Source: Duganella guangzhouensis (lineage in GTDB: Bacteria > Pseudomonadota > Gammaproteobacteria > Burkholderiales > Burkholderiaceae_D). Taken from it: a DNA stretch of 64,000 nt. A model generated the notes under the pieces. That model was not told the origin of the DNA and ran no database searches. It worked only from the letters and a program-made list of their open reading frames with translations. This document shows positions 7,366 to 16,220 of this stretch, piece by piece. Positions within the stretch are counted from its first letter, which is position 1; each line of letters opens with the position of its first letter. The translations under genes were made by a program, and so were the position numbers. The stretch is taken from contig NZ_WKJK01000015.1 of NCBI RefSeq assembly GCF_009674535.1, forward strand, positions 117,588 through 181,587, in the 5' to 3' direction.

Positions 7366-9159
7366 ATGAACAACATACGCAATTTCTCCATCATCGCCCA
7401 CATCGACCACGGCAAATCGACGCTGGCCGACCGCATCATCCAGCTGTGCGGCGGCTTGTCCGAACGCGAGATGGAAGCGCAAGTGCTTGATTCGATGGAT
7501 CTGGAGCGCGAACGCGGCATTACGATCAAAGCGCAAACCGCCGCCCTGCAATACAAGGCCCGCGATGGCCAGATCTACAACCTGAACCTGATCGATACCC
7601 CGGGTCACGTCGACTTCTCGTATGAAGTGTCGCGCTCGCTGTCGGCCTGCGAAGGCGCGCTGCTGGTGGTTGACGCCTCGCAGGGCGTGGAAGCGCAGAC
7701 CGTGGCCAACTGCTACACCGCGCTGGATCTGGGCGTGGAAGTGGTGCCGGTGCTGAACAAGATCGACTTGCCGAACGCCGATCCGCCGACCGCCATCAAG
7801 GAAATCGAAGACGTGATCGGCATCGAAGCCGGCGACGCCGTGCACTGCTCGGCCAAAACCGGCCTGGGCGTGGAAGACGTGCTGGAATCGATCATCGCCA
7901 AAGTACCGCCGCCAAAGGGCGACCCTAACGCGCCGCTGCAGGCGCTGATCGTCGACTCGTGGTATGACGCCTACGTTGGCGTGGTGATGCTGGTGCGCGT
8001 GGTCAACGGCACCCTGAAACCAAAAGAAAAAATCAAGCTGATGGCGACCGATTCGGTGCAGCTGACCGAAGACGTCGGCGTGTTCTCGCCGCGTTCGTTC
8101 TCGCTGCCGCAGCTGTCGGCTGGCCAGGTGGGTTTCGTCATCGCCGGCATCAAGGAACTGAAAGCGGCAAAAGTCGGTGACACCATCACCCACGCGTTGA
8201 ATGGTGCGCCAGCGCCGCTGCCGGGCTTCAAGGAAGTGCAGCCACAGGTGTTCGCCGGTCTGTTCCCGGTCGAGGCCAACCAGTACGACTCGCTGCGCGA
8301 CGCGCTGGAAAAGCTGAAACTGAACGATGCCGCGCTGATGTACGAGCCGGAAGTGTCGCAGGCGCTGGGCTTCGGCTTCCGCTGCGGCTTCCTGGGCCTG
8401 CTGCACATGGAAATCGTGCAGGAACGCCTGGAGCGCGAATTCGACCAGGATCTGATCACCACCGCGCCGACCGTGGTGTACGAGGTCGAGATGCGCGACG
8501 GCTCCGTCATCAAGGTGGACAATCCATCGCGCATGCCGGAAACCACCAAGTACAACGAAATCCGCGAACCTATCGTCACGGTCAACCTGTACATGCCGCA
8601 AGAGTACGTCGGCTCGGTGATCACGCTGTGTATCGCCAAGCGTGGCGTGCAGATGGACATGAGCTACCACGGCCGTCAGGTCAAGCTGATCTACGAAATG
8701 CCGATGGGCGAGATCGTGCTGGACTTCTTCGACAAGCTGAAGTCCACCTCGCGCGGCTACGCCTCGATGGACTACGAGTTCAAGGAATACCGTCCGGCCG
8801 ACGTGGTCAAGGTCGACATGCTGATCAACGGCGACAAGGTCGACGCGCTGGCCATCATCGTTCATCGTTCCAACTCGGCCTATCGCGGCCGTCAGGTGGC
8901 GGCGAAAATGCGCGAGCTGATTCCGCGCCAGATGTTCGATGTGGCGATTCAGGCCGCGATTGGCGTCAACGTGATTTCGCGTGAAAACGTGAAGGCGCTG
9001 CGCAAGAACGTGCTGGCCAAGTGCTACGGCGGTGACGTCAGCCGCAAGAAGAAACTGTTAGAGAAGCAAAAAGCCGGTAAAAAACGCATGAAGCAAGTGG
9101 GCTCGGTGGAAATTCCACAAGAAGCGTTCCTGGCCATCTTACAAGTGGAAGAGAAATGA
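7366..9159 (+). CDS. lepA: Elongation factor 4 (LepA)
   Basis: This ribosome-bound translational GTPase affects translocation and initiation. It begins MNNIRNFSIIAHIDHGKSTLADR with the G1 loop, then DTPGHVDF (G3) and NKIDLP (G4), followed by EF-G-like domains and the LepA-specific C-terminal domain with CYGGDVSRKKKLLEKQK. The 597-residue length equals the E. coli protein. An in-frame ATG at 7318 would add 16 non-conserved residues. Its stop overlaps the lepB start (ATGA), indicating translational coupling. Confidence 0.97.
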   Translation: MNNIRNFSIIAHIDHGKSTLADRIIQLCGGLSEREMEAQVLDSMDLERERGITIKAQTAALQYKARDGQIYNLNLIDTPGHVDFSYEVSRSLSACEGALLVVDASQGVEAQTVANCYTALDLGVEVVPVLNKIDLPNADPPTAIKEIEDVIGIEAGDAVHCSAKTGLGVEDVLESIIAKVPPPKGDPNAPLQALIVDSWYDAYVGVVMLVRVVNGTLKPKEKIKLMATDSVQLTEDVGVFSPRSFSLPQLSAGQVGFVIAGIKELKAAKVGDTITHALNGAPAPLPGFKEVQPQVFAGLFPVEANQYDSLRDALEKLKLNDAALMYEPEVSQALGFGFRCGFLGLLHMEIVQERLEREFDQDLITTAPTVVYEVEMRDGSVIKVDNPSRMPETTKYNEIREPIVTVNLYMPQEYVGSVITLCIAKRGVQMDMSYHGRQVKLIYEMPMGEIVLDFFDKLKSTSRGYASMDYEFKEYRPADVVKVDMLINGDKVDALAIIVHRSNSAYRGRQVAAKMRELIPRQMFDVAIQAAIGVNVISRENVKALRKNVLAKCYGGDVSRKKKLLEKQKAGKKRMKQVGSVEIPQEAFLAILQVEEK

Positions 9160-10073
9160 ACCTGCAAGTCATCCTCGGTAACTTCGCCCTGATCCTGTTC
9201 GTCCTGATGGTGATCACCGGCGTGATCTGGTGTCTGGACGTGTTTTACCTGGCCAAGCAGCGTCGCGCCGCCGCCAACCGCGCGCTGGCCGAATACGACG
9301 CCCGCGCCGCCAAGGCCACCGCCGACGGCATCAAGCTGGACAACCAGGGCAAGCGTGCCCAGATCGAAGCCGATCTGCTGCGCCAGCCGACCTGGATCGA
9401 GTATTCGGGCAGCTTCTTCCCGGTGATCGCGCTGGTGTTCGTGCTGCGTTCTTTCCTGTACGAGCCGTTCAAGATTCCATCGTCGTCGATGGTGCCGACC
9501 CTGCTGGTGGGTGACTTGATCCTGGTGAACAAGTTCACCTACGGCATCCGTCTGCCGGTGATTAACAAGAAAGTGATCCAGATCAACGATCCGCAGCGCG
9601 GCGACGTGATGGTGTTCAAATATCCTATGGATATGAGCCAGGACTACATCAAGCGCGTGGTTGGTGTGCCAGGTGATAAAATCACCTATGAAAACAAGCG
9701 CTTAACCGTCAATGGCGTGGAAGTGAAGTACACAGCGCTGGACGATTACCTGAATGACGAAAAGCTGGTGTACAACAAGCAGTACGAGGAAAACCTGACT
9801 GGCGTCAGCCATCGCATCCTGAATGACGAGACCCAGTCGACCTATCGCCGCGAAGGTGTGTATCCGTTCCCGCACAGCGAGAACTGCAGCTACCGCTCCG
9901 ATGGTTTCACCTGCGTTGTGCCAGCTGGCAACTATTTCATGATGGGCGATAACCGCGACAATAGTCTGGATAGCCGCTACTGGGGCTTCGTTCCGGATCA
10001 AAATATTGTCGGTAAGGCATTTTTTGTTTGGATGAATTTGGGTAATCTGCGTCGTATCGGCGGTATCCATTAA
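9156..10073 (+). CDS. lepB: Signal peptidase I
   Basis: This inner-membrane serine protease removes signal peptides from exported preproteins. Two N-terminal hydrophobic segments (about residues 5-30 and 85-105) are followed by the catalytic Ser111 in IPSSSMVPTL and Lys166 in YIKRVVGVPGD, then GDNRDNSLDSRYWG. The 305-residue length is near the family norm. It overlaps lepA by four bases and is followed closely by a DUF4845 gene and rnc, the usual lepA-lepB-rnc-era order. Confidence 0.97.
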   Translation: MNLQVILGNFALILFVLMVITGVIWCLDVFYLAKQRRAAANRALAEYDARAAKATADGIKLDNQGKRAQIEADLLRQPTWIEYSGSFFPVIALVFVLRSFLYEPFKIPSSSMVPTLLVGDLILVNKFTYGIRLPVINKKVIQINDPQRGDVMVFKYPMDMSQDYIKRVVGVPGDKITYENKRLTVNGVEVKYTALDDYLNDEKLVYNKQYEENLTGVSHRILNDETQSTYRREGVYPFPHSENCSYRSDGFTCVVPAGNYFMMGDNRDNSLDSRYWGFVPDQNIVGKAFFVWMNLGNLRRIGGIH

Positions 10074-10085
10074 AAAGGGACTAAG

Positions 10086-10463
10086 ATGCATAAACGGCAG
10101 CAAGGTATTTCGCTGGTAGGCTTGATCTTTGTATTGGCCGTGGTCGGCTTTGTGCTGGTGCTGGGCCTGAAGATCGTGCCGACCTATACCGAGTACCGCG
10201 CGATCCAGAACGCCATCGTCACCGCCAAGAGCAATGGCCATGGTTCGGTGATCGAGATCCAGAAGTCGTTCGACGCCAGCGCAGTTGCCGGTTACATCAG
10301 CTCGATTAACAGCCGCGACCTGATTATCGACAAAGTGAATGGCGAAACTGAAATCAGCTTCGCCTACGAAAAGAAAATCCCGCTGGTCGGACCGGCCAGT
10401 CTGCTGCTTGAATATGAAGGCACCACCGCCAAGGGCGGCGCCCAACCCGCGAAAACAGAATAA
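10086..10463 (+). CDS. DUF4845 membrane-anchored protein
   Basis: A 125-residue protein with a short basic N-terminus, MHKRQQGISLVGLIF, and one transmembrane helix (about residues 9-28), followed by a soluble domain outside the cytoplasm. The N-terminus looks like a type IV prepilin leader (QQGISLVGL), but the position-5 glutamate is missing, so it is more likely a plain anchor. It sits 12 bases after lepB and 9 before rnc, the conserved position of DUF4845 proteins in betaproteobacteria. Its function is unknown. Confidence 0.85.
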   Translation: MHKRQQGISLVGLIFVLAVVGFVLVLGLKIVPTYTEYRAIQNAIVTAKSNGHGSVIEIQKSFDASAVAGYISSINSRDLIIDKVNGETEISFAYEKKIPLVGPASLLLEYEGTTAKGGAQPAKTE

Positions 10464-10472
10464 AGAACCACG

Positions 10473-11261
10473 ATGAATCTCCAGTTATTGCAAACTCGTT
10501 TAGGCTACACGTTCCAGGATGCTGGTCTTTTACAGCAGGCCCTGACGCACCGTAGCCATAGCAGTGTGCATAACGAACGGCTGGAATTCCTTGGCGACTC
10601 CATCCTCAACTGCGTGGTGGCGTCGATTCTGTACGATCGCTATCTGGACATCAACGAGGGCGACCTGTCGCGCCTGCGCGCCAACCTGGTCAAGCAGCAG
10701 TCGCTGTACGAAATCGCACAGAAGCTGGAGCTGTCGCAGTTCCTGCGTCTGGGCGAGGGCGAACTGAAATCGGGCGGCTTCCGCCGTCCATCGATTCTGG
10801 CCGACACGCTGGAAGCGCTGCTGGGCGCGATTTACCTCGACGGTGGTTTCAACCAAGCGCGCGATGTGATCCGCTCGTTCTACATTCCAATCCTGGACTC
10901 GGTCGACCCGCAAACGCTGGGCAAGGATGCCAAGACCCTGCTGCAGGAATTCCTGCAAGCGAAAAAAATCTCGCTGCCGCTGTATAACGTGATCGCCACT
11001 CATGGCGCCGCGCACAGCCAGGAGTTCGAGATTGAATGCCTGGTGCCCAAGCTGGGCATCCAGGTGTTTGGCCGCGGCGGCAGCCGCCGTGCCGGCGAAC
11101 AAGCGGCCGCCAAGCTGGCGCTGGCCGCAGCCGAACAGGCGGTGCAGAAAGCACCGTCGGCCGCGCGCAAATCCAAACCGCGCGCCGCGCAGATGAAACT
11201 GGCCGGCATCGCCACCGTGCAAGACCAGCCGGCGCCGGCGGCCAAAGCCGCCAACAAATAA
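10473..11261 (+). CDS. rnc: Ribonuclease III
   Basis: This double-strand-specific endonuclease matures rRNA and processes mRNAs. The catalytic domain carries HNERLEFLGDSIL, the RNase III signature, and a later DTLEALLGAIYLD with the second acidic metal ligands. A double-stranded RNA-binding domain follows (about residues 155-225, with GRGGSRRAGEQAAAKLAL). The protein is 262 residues; the Ala/Lys-rich tail after residue 225 exceeds the E. coli length. It sits between the DUF4845 gene and era. Confidence 0.96.
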   Translation: MNLQLLQTRLGYTFQDAGLLQQALTHRSHSSVHNERLEFLGDSILNCVVASILYDRYLDINEGDLSRLRANLVKQQSLYEIAQKLELSQFLRLGEGELKSGGFRRPSILADTLEALLGAIYLDGGFNQARDVIRSFYIPILDSVDPQTLGKDAKTLLQEFLQAKKISLPLYNVIATHGAAHSQEFEIECLVPKLGIQVFGRGGSRRAGEQAAAKLALAAAEQAVQKAPSAARKSKPRAAQMKLAGIATVQDQPAPAAKAANK

Positions 11262-11272
11262 AAGAGAACACC

Positions 11273-12178
11273 ATGACGACCGAAATGACCTCCGCCAGCA
11301 ACTACCGTTGCGGCTACATCGCTATTGTGGGCCGCCCCAACGTGGGCAAGTCGACGCTGATGAATACGCTGATCGGCGCCAAGGTCAGCATCACCTCGCG
11401 CAAGGCGCAGACCACGCGCCACCGCATCACCGGCATCCAGACCTATGACGACGCGCAGTTCATTTATGTCGATACGCCGGGCTTCCAGACCCGTCACGCT
11501 AATGCGCTGAACAAGAATCTGAACAAGACCGTCACCAACACGCTGATCTCGTCGGACCTGATTCTGTTCGTGATCGAAGCCGGCACCTTCGGCCCGGCCG
11601 ACCAGCAGGTGCTGGATCTGCTGCCGACCGAAGTGCCGGTGATCCTGGTGATCAACAAGGCCGATCGCGTCAAGGACAAGGCGGCGCTGATGCCGTTTGC
11701 GCAGCAGGTCGCGTCCAAGTTCAACTTTGCCGCCATCGTGCCGGTATCGGCCAAGCTGCGCTTCCAGCTGGAAGGGCTGGAGAAGGAACTGAAGCACTTC
11801 CTGCCCGAGAACGAGGCGATCTTTGGCCCGGACGACATCACCGACCGCAGCGAGAAGTTCATGGCGTCGGAAATCGTGCGTGAGAAGCTGTTCCGCTTCG
11901 TCGGTGACGAGCTGCCGTACACCAGCACGGTGCTGATCGAGAAGTTCGAGCAGGAGGGCGATCTTCGTCGCGTCTTCGCCGCCATCCTGGTCGAACGCGA
12001 CACGCACAAGTCCATGATCATCGGGAACAAGGGCGCGCGCTTGAAAGAGGTGTCCACCCAGGCCCGCCTGGACATGGAAAAACTGTTCGGCGGCCCGGTG
12101 TACCTGGAGATCTGGGTCAAAGTGAAATCCGGCTGGGCCGACAACGAAGCGGGCCTGCGCGCTTACGGCTACGAGTAA
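11273..12178 (+). CDS. era: GTPase Era
   Basis: This essential GTPase binds 16S rRNA during 30S assembly. The 301-residue protein has G1 GRPNVGKST, DTPG (G3) and NKADRVK (G4), then a C-terminal KH domain with the VERDTHKSMIIGNKGARLKEV stretch. Conserved sequence begins just after the ATG at 11273, preceded by AAAGAGAAC, 11 bases after the rnc stop. The frame is open upstream, but that stretch overlaps rnc and is not conserved. The rnc-era-recO order is standard. Confidence 0.97.
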   Translation: MTTEMTSASNYRCGYIAIVGRPNVGKSTLMNTLIGAKVSITSRKAQTTRHRITGIQTYDDAQFIYVDTPGFQTRHANALNKNLNKTVTNTLISSDLILFVIEAGTFGPADQQVLDLLPTEVPVILVINKADRVKDKAALMPFAQQVASKFNFAAIVPVSAKLRFQLEGLEKELKHFLPENEAIFGPDDITDRSEKFMASEIVREKLFRFVGDELPYTSTVLIEKFEQEGDLRRVFAAILVERDTHKSMIIGNKGARLKEVSTQARLDMEKLFGGPVYLEIWVKVKSGWADNEAGLRAYGYE

Positions 12179-12190
12179 TCCATCACCAGC

Positions 12191-13033
12191 ATGTCCACCA
12201 CGCCAGACGCCACCCTTGAGGCACCGCTAGCGGCGCCGGTGGACGCTGGCGTGCCCGCGCCGGCCGCACCTATGCCGGCCGCGCCGAAACGCCCACGCGC
12301 ACCGAGCCGCGAGCGCACCGTCGGCACCAAGGTCGCGGGCCAGCCGGCCTTCGTCCTGCACAGCTATCCCTACAAAGAAACCAGCCTGATTATCGACCTG
12401 TTCACGCGTGACTTCGGCCGCGTGGCCTTGATCGCCAAAGGCGCCAAACGCCCGCACTCACAGCTGCGCGGCGTGCTGCAAACCTTCCAGCCGCTGAGCA
12501 GCAGCTGGGTCGGCAAATCCGAACTGCGCACCCTGACCGACGCCGAATGGGTAGGCGGCATGCTGCCGCTGGAGAAAACCGCGCTGCTGTGCGGCTTCTA
12601 CCTGAACGAACTGCTGGTCAAACTGCTGGCGCGCGACGACGCCCACCCGGCGCTGTTCGACCACTACGTCTCCACGCTGAATCAGCTGGCGCACAACGAA
12701 CCGGCTCCCATCGTCTTGAGAAAATTCGAACGGGCCTTACTTAAAGAGACAGGCGTGGCCGCCGACCTGACCCGCTGCATCGAAACCCGCACCCGCGTGC
12801 AGGCCGACCTGCTTTACGTGGTCGACCCCGAACGCGGCCCGCGTCCCGAGCGCGCCTCCGATCCGTGGCCGCGCGTGGCCGGCAAAACCTTGCTCGACAT
12901 GGAATGCGAAAATTACGAAGACGCCGCCACGCAAGCCCAAAGCAAGCAGCTGATGCGCTTCCTGGTCGCGCACCACCTGAACGGCGCGCCGTTGAACACC
13001 CGTCAAATATTGATTGATTTGTCCCAGTTATAA
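12191..13033 (+). CDS. recO: DNA repair protein RecO
   Basis: RecO loads RecA on SSB-coated DNA in the RecFOR recombination pathway. The OB-fold N-terminus FVLHSYPYKETSLIIDLFTRDFGRV and KGAKRPHS are clear RecO features, followed by the helical domain with LCGFYLNELL. About 50 Ala/Pro-rich residues precede the OB fold, making the protein (280 residues) longer than the usual 240. A later start could exist, but no better ATG lies within the extension. It lies 12 bases after era. Confidence 0.93.
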   Translation: MSTTPDATLEAPLAAPVDAGVPAPAAPMPAAPKRPRAPSRERTVGTKVAGQPAFVLHSYPYKETSLIIDLFTRDFGRVALIAKGAKRPHSQLRGVLQTFQPLSSSWVGKSELRTLTDAEWVGGMLPLEKTALLCGFYLNELLVKLLARDDAHPALFDHYVSTLNQLAHNEPAPIVLRKFERALLKETGVAADLTRCIETRTRVQADLLYVVDPERGPRPERASDPWPRVAGKTLLDMECENYEDAATQAQSKQLMRFLVAHHLNGAPLNTRQILIDLSQL

Positions 13034-13043
13034 CGAGAACAGA

Positions 13044-13805
13044 ATGAGCTTCCTGCAACCATCCGGCACCATCATTGACCTTGGCGTGAACATCGACCAC
13101 GTCGCCACCTTGCGCAACGCGCGCGGCACCAAATACCCGGACCCGATCCGCGCCGCGCTGCTGGCCGAGCAGGCTGGCGCCGACTGTATCACGCTGCACC
13201 TGCGCGAAGACCGCCGCCACATCAAGGACGCCGACGTCATCGCCATGGCGCCGCAACTGCTGACCCGCATGAATCTGGAAGCCGCCGTCACCCAGGAGAT
13301 GATCGACTTTGCCTGCAAGATCAAGCCGGCCGACGTTTGCCTGGTGCCTGAAAAACGCACCGAAGTCACCACCGAAGGCGGCCTCGATGTGGTCGGCAAT
13401 TACGCCGCAGTCGAACGCGCGGTGAAGCAGTTGCAGGCGGAAGGCATCCGCGTTTCGCTGTTCATCGACGCCGAAGAAGCGCAGATGGACGCCACCGCCG
13501 CCATCGGCGCGCCGGTGATCGAACTGCATACCGGCCGCTACGCCGACACCGAAGACGCCGAGCAGGCGGCCGAACTGGAACGCATCCACCGTGGCGTGCT
13601 GTATGGCGTGGGCAAAGGGCTGAAGGTCAACGCCGGCCACGGTCTGCACTACACCAACGTACAGGCGATTGCCGCCATTCCGGAAATCGCGGAACTGAAC
13701 ATCGGCCACGCCATCGTCGCGCATTCGGTGTTCGTCGGCTGGGAAAACGCCGTGCGCGAGATGAAGGCCATCATGGTCTCGACGCGCCTGGGCCGGGGCA
13801 AGTAA
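13044..13805 (+). CDS. pdxJ: Pyridoxine 5'-phosphate synthase
   Basis: PdxJ condenses 1-deoxyxylulose 5-phosphate with 3-amino-2-oxopropyl phosphate to make pyridoxine phosphate. The 253-residue protein shows the TIM-barrel motifs LGVNIDHVATLRNARG, HLREDRRHI, CLVPEKR and the phosphate-binding NAGHGLHYTN. The start at 13044 has conserved sequence immediately after it; an open extension to 13014 overlaps recO. Its TAA overlaps the acpS ATG by one base (TAATG), so the two are translationally coupled. Confidence 0.97.
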   Translation: MSFLQPSGTIIDLGVNIDHVATLRNARGTKYPDPIRAALLAEQAGADCITLHLREDRRHIKDADVIAMAPQLLTRMNLEAAVTQEMIDFACKIKPADVCLVPEKRTEVTTEGGLDVVGNYAAVERAVKQLQAEGIRVSLFIDAEEAQMDATAAIGAPVIELHTGRYADTEDAEQAAELERIHRGVLYGVGKGLKVNAGHGLHYTNVQAIAAIPEIAELNIGHAIVAHSVFVGWENAVREMKAIMVSTRLGRGK

Positions 13806-14203
13806 TGATTTACGGGATAGGCACCGACATCTGCAAAATCCCGCGCATCGAGGAAGCGCTGGCGCGCCATGGCGACCGCTTCGCGAAAAAGATCCTCGGT
13901 CCGCAGGAGTTTGAGAAGTACCTGGCGCGCAAGGCCAAGAACCCGGTGCGCGGCATCCGCTTCGTGGCGACGCGGTTCGCCGCCAAGGAAGCCTTCGCCA
14001 AAGCCATTGGCCTCGGTATCCGCATGCCGATGACCTGGCCCGCCGCGCAGATGCTGAATCACCCGAGCGGCAAGCCGATGATCGTCTGCAGCGGCGTGCT
14101 GCAGGAGTTCATGGAAAAGAATAAGCTGTCGGTGCAGGTGACGGTCAGCGACGAAGCGGAATACGCCGTCGCCTTCGTCATCGTCGAGCAAGCAAGAGAC
14201 TGA
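13805..14203 (+). CDS. acpS: Holo-ACP synthase
   Basis: AcpS transfers 4'-phosphopantetheine from CoA to AcpP. The 132-residue protein begins MIYGIGTDICKIPRIEEAL and contains the Mg-binding signature FAAKEAFAKAIGLG. It overlaps pdxJ by one base and lies four bases before uvrC. The NRPS carrier domains at the right of the window are more likely served by the separate Sfp-type enzyme encoded at 46.7 kb. Confidence 0.96.
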   Translation: MIYGIGTDICKIPRIEEALARHGDRFAKKILGPQEFEKYLARKAKNPVRGIRFVATRFAAKEAFAKAIGLGIRMPMTWPAAQMLNHPSGKPMIVCSGVLQEFMEKNKLSVQVTVSDEAEYAVAFVIVEQARD

Positions 14204-14206
14204 GTA

Positions 14207-16066
14207 ATGACTGATCTGGAAGCCAAGCCGGACCCGCGCGAGCTGGTCCTCGCCACCGTTGCCAAGCTGCCCAACCTGCCGGGCGTGTACCGCTATTTCG
14301 ACGCAGAGGACAAAGTCCTCTATGTCGGCAAGGCGCGCGACCTGAAAAAGCGTGTGTCGAGCTACTTCCAGAAAAACCTGAGCAGCCCGCGCATCGCCAT
14401 GATGGTCGAGCGCATTGCGCGGCTGGAAACCACCGTCACGCACAGCGAGGCGGAAGCGCTGATCCTTGAGAATAACCTGATCAAGGCACTCAGCCCGCGC
14501 TACAACATCCTGTTCCGCGACGACAAATCCTACCCCTACCTGAAGATCACCGGCGGCGACGCCCCGCGCATGGTCTACTATCGTGGCGCGGTCGACAAGA
14601 AGAACCAGTACTTCGGACCTTTCCCCAGCTCGTGGGCGGTGAAGGAGTCGATGCAGATCCTGCAGAAGGTATTCCAGATCCGCACCTGCGAGGAGAGCGT
14701 CTACGCCAACCGCACGCGTCCTTGCCTGCTGCACCAGATCGGCCGCTGCAGCGCGCCGTGCGTGGACCTGATCAGCAAGGACGACTACAAGCTGGATGTG
14801 GAAAACGCCGCGCGCTTCCTGCGCGGCCGTCAGTCCGAAGTGCTGGCCGACCTCGAACAGAAAATGCACGCCTACGCCGCCGACCTCAAATTCGAGCAGG
14901 CGGCATCGGTGCGCAATCAGATCCAGTCGCTATCGCGCGTGCTGCACCAGCAAAGCATGGAAACCACCGGCGACGCCGACGTCGACATCATCGCTGTGCT
15001 GGTGCAGGGCGGGCGAGCCTGCGTCAACCTGGCCATGGTGCGCGGCGGCCGCCACTTGGGCGACCGCGCCTACTTCCCGACCCATGTCAGCGATGCCGAG
15101 GCGATCGCCGAGGAGTCGATCGAATTCGAAGTGCTGGCCGCTTTCCTGGCGCAGCACTATGCCGACAAATTCATCCCCGGCACGCTGATCCTGAATATCG
15201 AGTTCGATCATCCGGCGCTGATCCAGGCCTTGCAGGAACAGTGCGGCCACCGCATCAACCTGATCTTCCAGCCGCAGGACCAGCGCCGCAAATGGCTGGA
15301 GCTGGCGCAGAAGGGAGCCGAGATCTCGCTGGCACGGCTGCTGTCCGAACAGGGCTCGCAGCAATCGCGCACGCGCGCGCTGGTGGACGCCTTGCAGCTG
15401 GAGGTGGACGATATCGACGCGCTGCGCGTCGAGTGCTTCGACATCTCGCACACGCAGGGCGAGGCCACGCAGGCTTCGTGCGTGGTGTTCCATCACCACC
15501 AGATGCAGAACGGCGAATACCGCCGCTACAACATCAACGACATCACACCAGGCGACGATTACGCCGCCATGCGCCAGGTGCTGTATCGCCGCTACGAGAA
15601 AGTGGCCAATGGCGACGGCGTGATGCCGGACGTGGTGCTGATCGACGGCGGCAAGGGCCAGATTGAAATGGCGCGCCAGGTGTTCTCCGAGCTGGGACTG
15701 GATATCAGCCTGATCGTCGGCGTGGCCAAAGGCGAGGGCCGCCGCGTCGGCCTGGAGACGCTGATGTTCGTCGACGGCAGGGCATCGCAGGAGCTGGGCA
15801 AGGAATCGGCGGCGCTGATGCTGGTGGCGCAGATCCGTGACGAAGCGCACCGTTTCGCCATCACCGGCATGCGTGCCAAGCGCGCCAAGACGCGCCAGAC
15901 TTCGCGTCTGGAGGAAATCGAAGGCATCGGTGCCAAGCGCCGCCAGCGCCTGCTGGCCCGCTTCGGCGGCCTGCGTGGCGTGATGGACGCCAGCGTCGAA
16001 GACCTGAAACAGGTTGAAGGCATCTCCAGCGCGCTGGCGGAAGAGATCTACAAACAGTTGCATTAA
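14207..16066 (+). CDS. uvrC: Excinuclease ABC subunit C
   Basis: UvrC makes both incisions in nucleotide excision repair. The GIY-YIG nuclease domain (LPGVYRYFD...VLYVGKARDLKKR) is N-terminal, a UVR motif (about residues 208-240) is central, the RNase H-like domain with ECFDISHTQG and LIDGGKGQ follows, and a C-terminal helix-hairpin-helix pair (IEGIGAKRRQRLL) ends the protein. The 619-residue length is normal. It ends the lepA-to-uvrC run, which has almost no intergenic space. Confidence 0.97.
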   Translation: MTDLEAKPDPRELVLATVAKLPNLPGVYRYFDAEDKVLYVGKARDLKKRVSSYFQKNLSSPRIAMMVERIARLETTVTHSEAEALILENNLIKALSPRYNILFRDDKSYPYLKITGGDAPRMVYYRGAVDKKNQYFGPFPSSWAVKESMQILQKVFQIRTCEESVYANRTRPCLLHQIGRCSAPCVDLISKDDYKLDVENAARFLRGRQSEVLADLEQKMHAYAADLKFEQAASVRNQIQSLSRVLHQQSMETTGDADVDIIAVLVQGGRACVNLAMVRGGRHLGDRAYFPTHVSDAEAIAEESIEFEVLAAFLAQHYADKFIPGTLILNIEFDHPALIQALQEQCGHRINLIFQPQDQRRKWLELAQKGAEISLARLLSEQGSQQSRTRALVDALQLEVDDIDALRVECFDISHTQGEATQASCVVFHHHQMQNGEYRRYNINDITPGDDYAAMRQVLYRRYEKVANGDGVMPDVVLIDGGKGQIEMARQVFSELGLDISLIVGVAKGEGRRVGLETLMFVDGRASQELGKESAALMLVAQIRDEAHRFAITGMRAKRAKTRQTSRLEEIEGIGAKRRQRLLARFGGLRGVMDASVEDLKQVEGISSALAEEIYKQLH

Positions 16067-16133
16067 CCTTTAACCAGGACATCCTTACCTGGTTTAACGC
16101 CGGACGCAATGTTGCGGCAATCCTTCTTGGGCA

Positions 16134-16168
16134 GAATGAGGCCGCGCGAATTTGTACGCGCCTCATTC
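16134..16168 (+). promoter_or_regulatory. Hairpin in the macA leader
   Basis: GAATGAGG (16134-16141) pairs perfectly with CCTCATTC (16161-16168), extended inside by CGCG/CGCG with one bulged C. It lies immediately before the CCAGGAG ribosome-binding site of the leader ORF at 16188. No T-tract follows, so it is more likely an mRNA structure acting on translation or stability than a terminator. Confidence 0.5.
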
Positions 16169-16187
16169 CTCCAGGAGTAAAACGTTC

Positions 16188-16220
16188 ATGATCAATTTTG
16201 CATGGGAGCCCGCCCAGTGA
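16188..16220 (+). CDS. Ten-codon leader ORF upstream of macA
   Basis: ATG at 16188 encodes MINFAWEPAQ and stops with TGA at 16218-16220. It has the best ribosome-binding site in the region (CCAGGAG, 16171-16177). Its stop overlaps the candidate GTG start of macA (GTGA, 16217-16220), the usual geometry of translational coupling. Peptide-sensing leader ORFs are known ahead of macrolide-resistance genes in other bacteria, but this one has no recognised relative and its role is inferred from geometry alone. Confidence 0.45.
   Translation: MINFAWEPAQ

Noticed and set aside
10086..10130. DUF4845 protein as a type IV pilin
   Set aside because: The N-terminus resembles a prepilin leader, but the key Glu5 is absent and the gene is in the conserved lepB-rnc slot of DUF4845 proteins.
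14632..15666. Plus-strand frame (344 codons) inside uvrC
   Set aside because: Out-of-frame shadow of uvrC, whose own frame shows all expected UvrC domains.
16134..16168. Hairpin after uvrC as an intrinsic terminator
   Set aside because: No T-tract follows, and it lies directly against the ribosome-binding site of the leader ORF. A weaker 7-bp stem at 16072-16094 also lacks a proper T-run.
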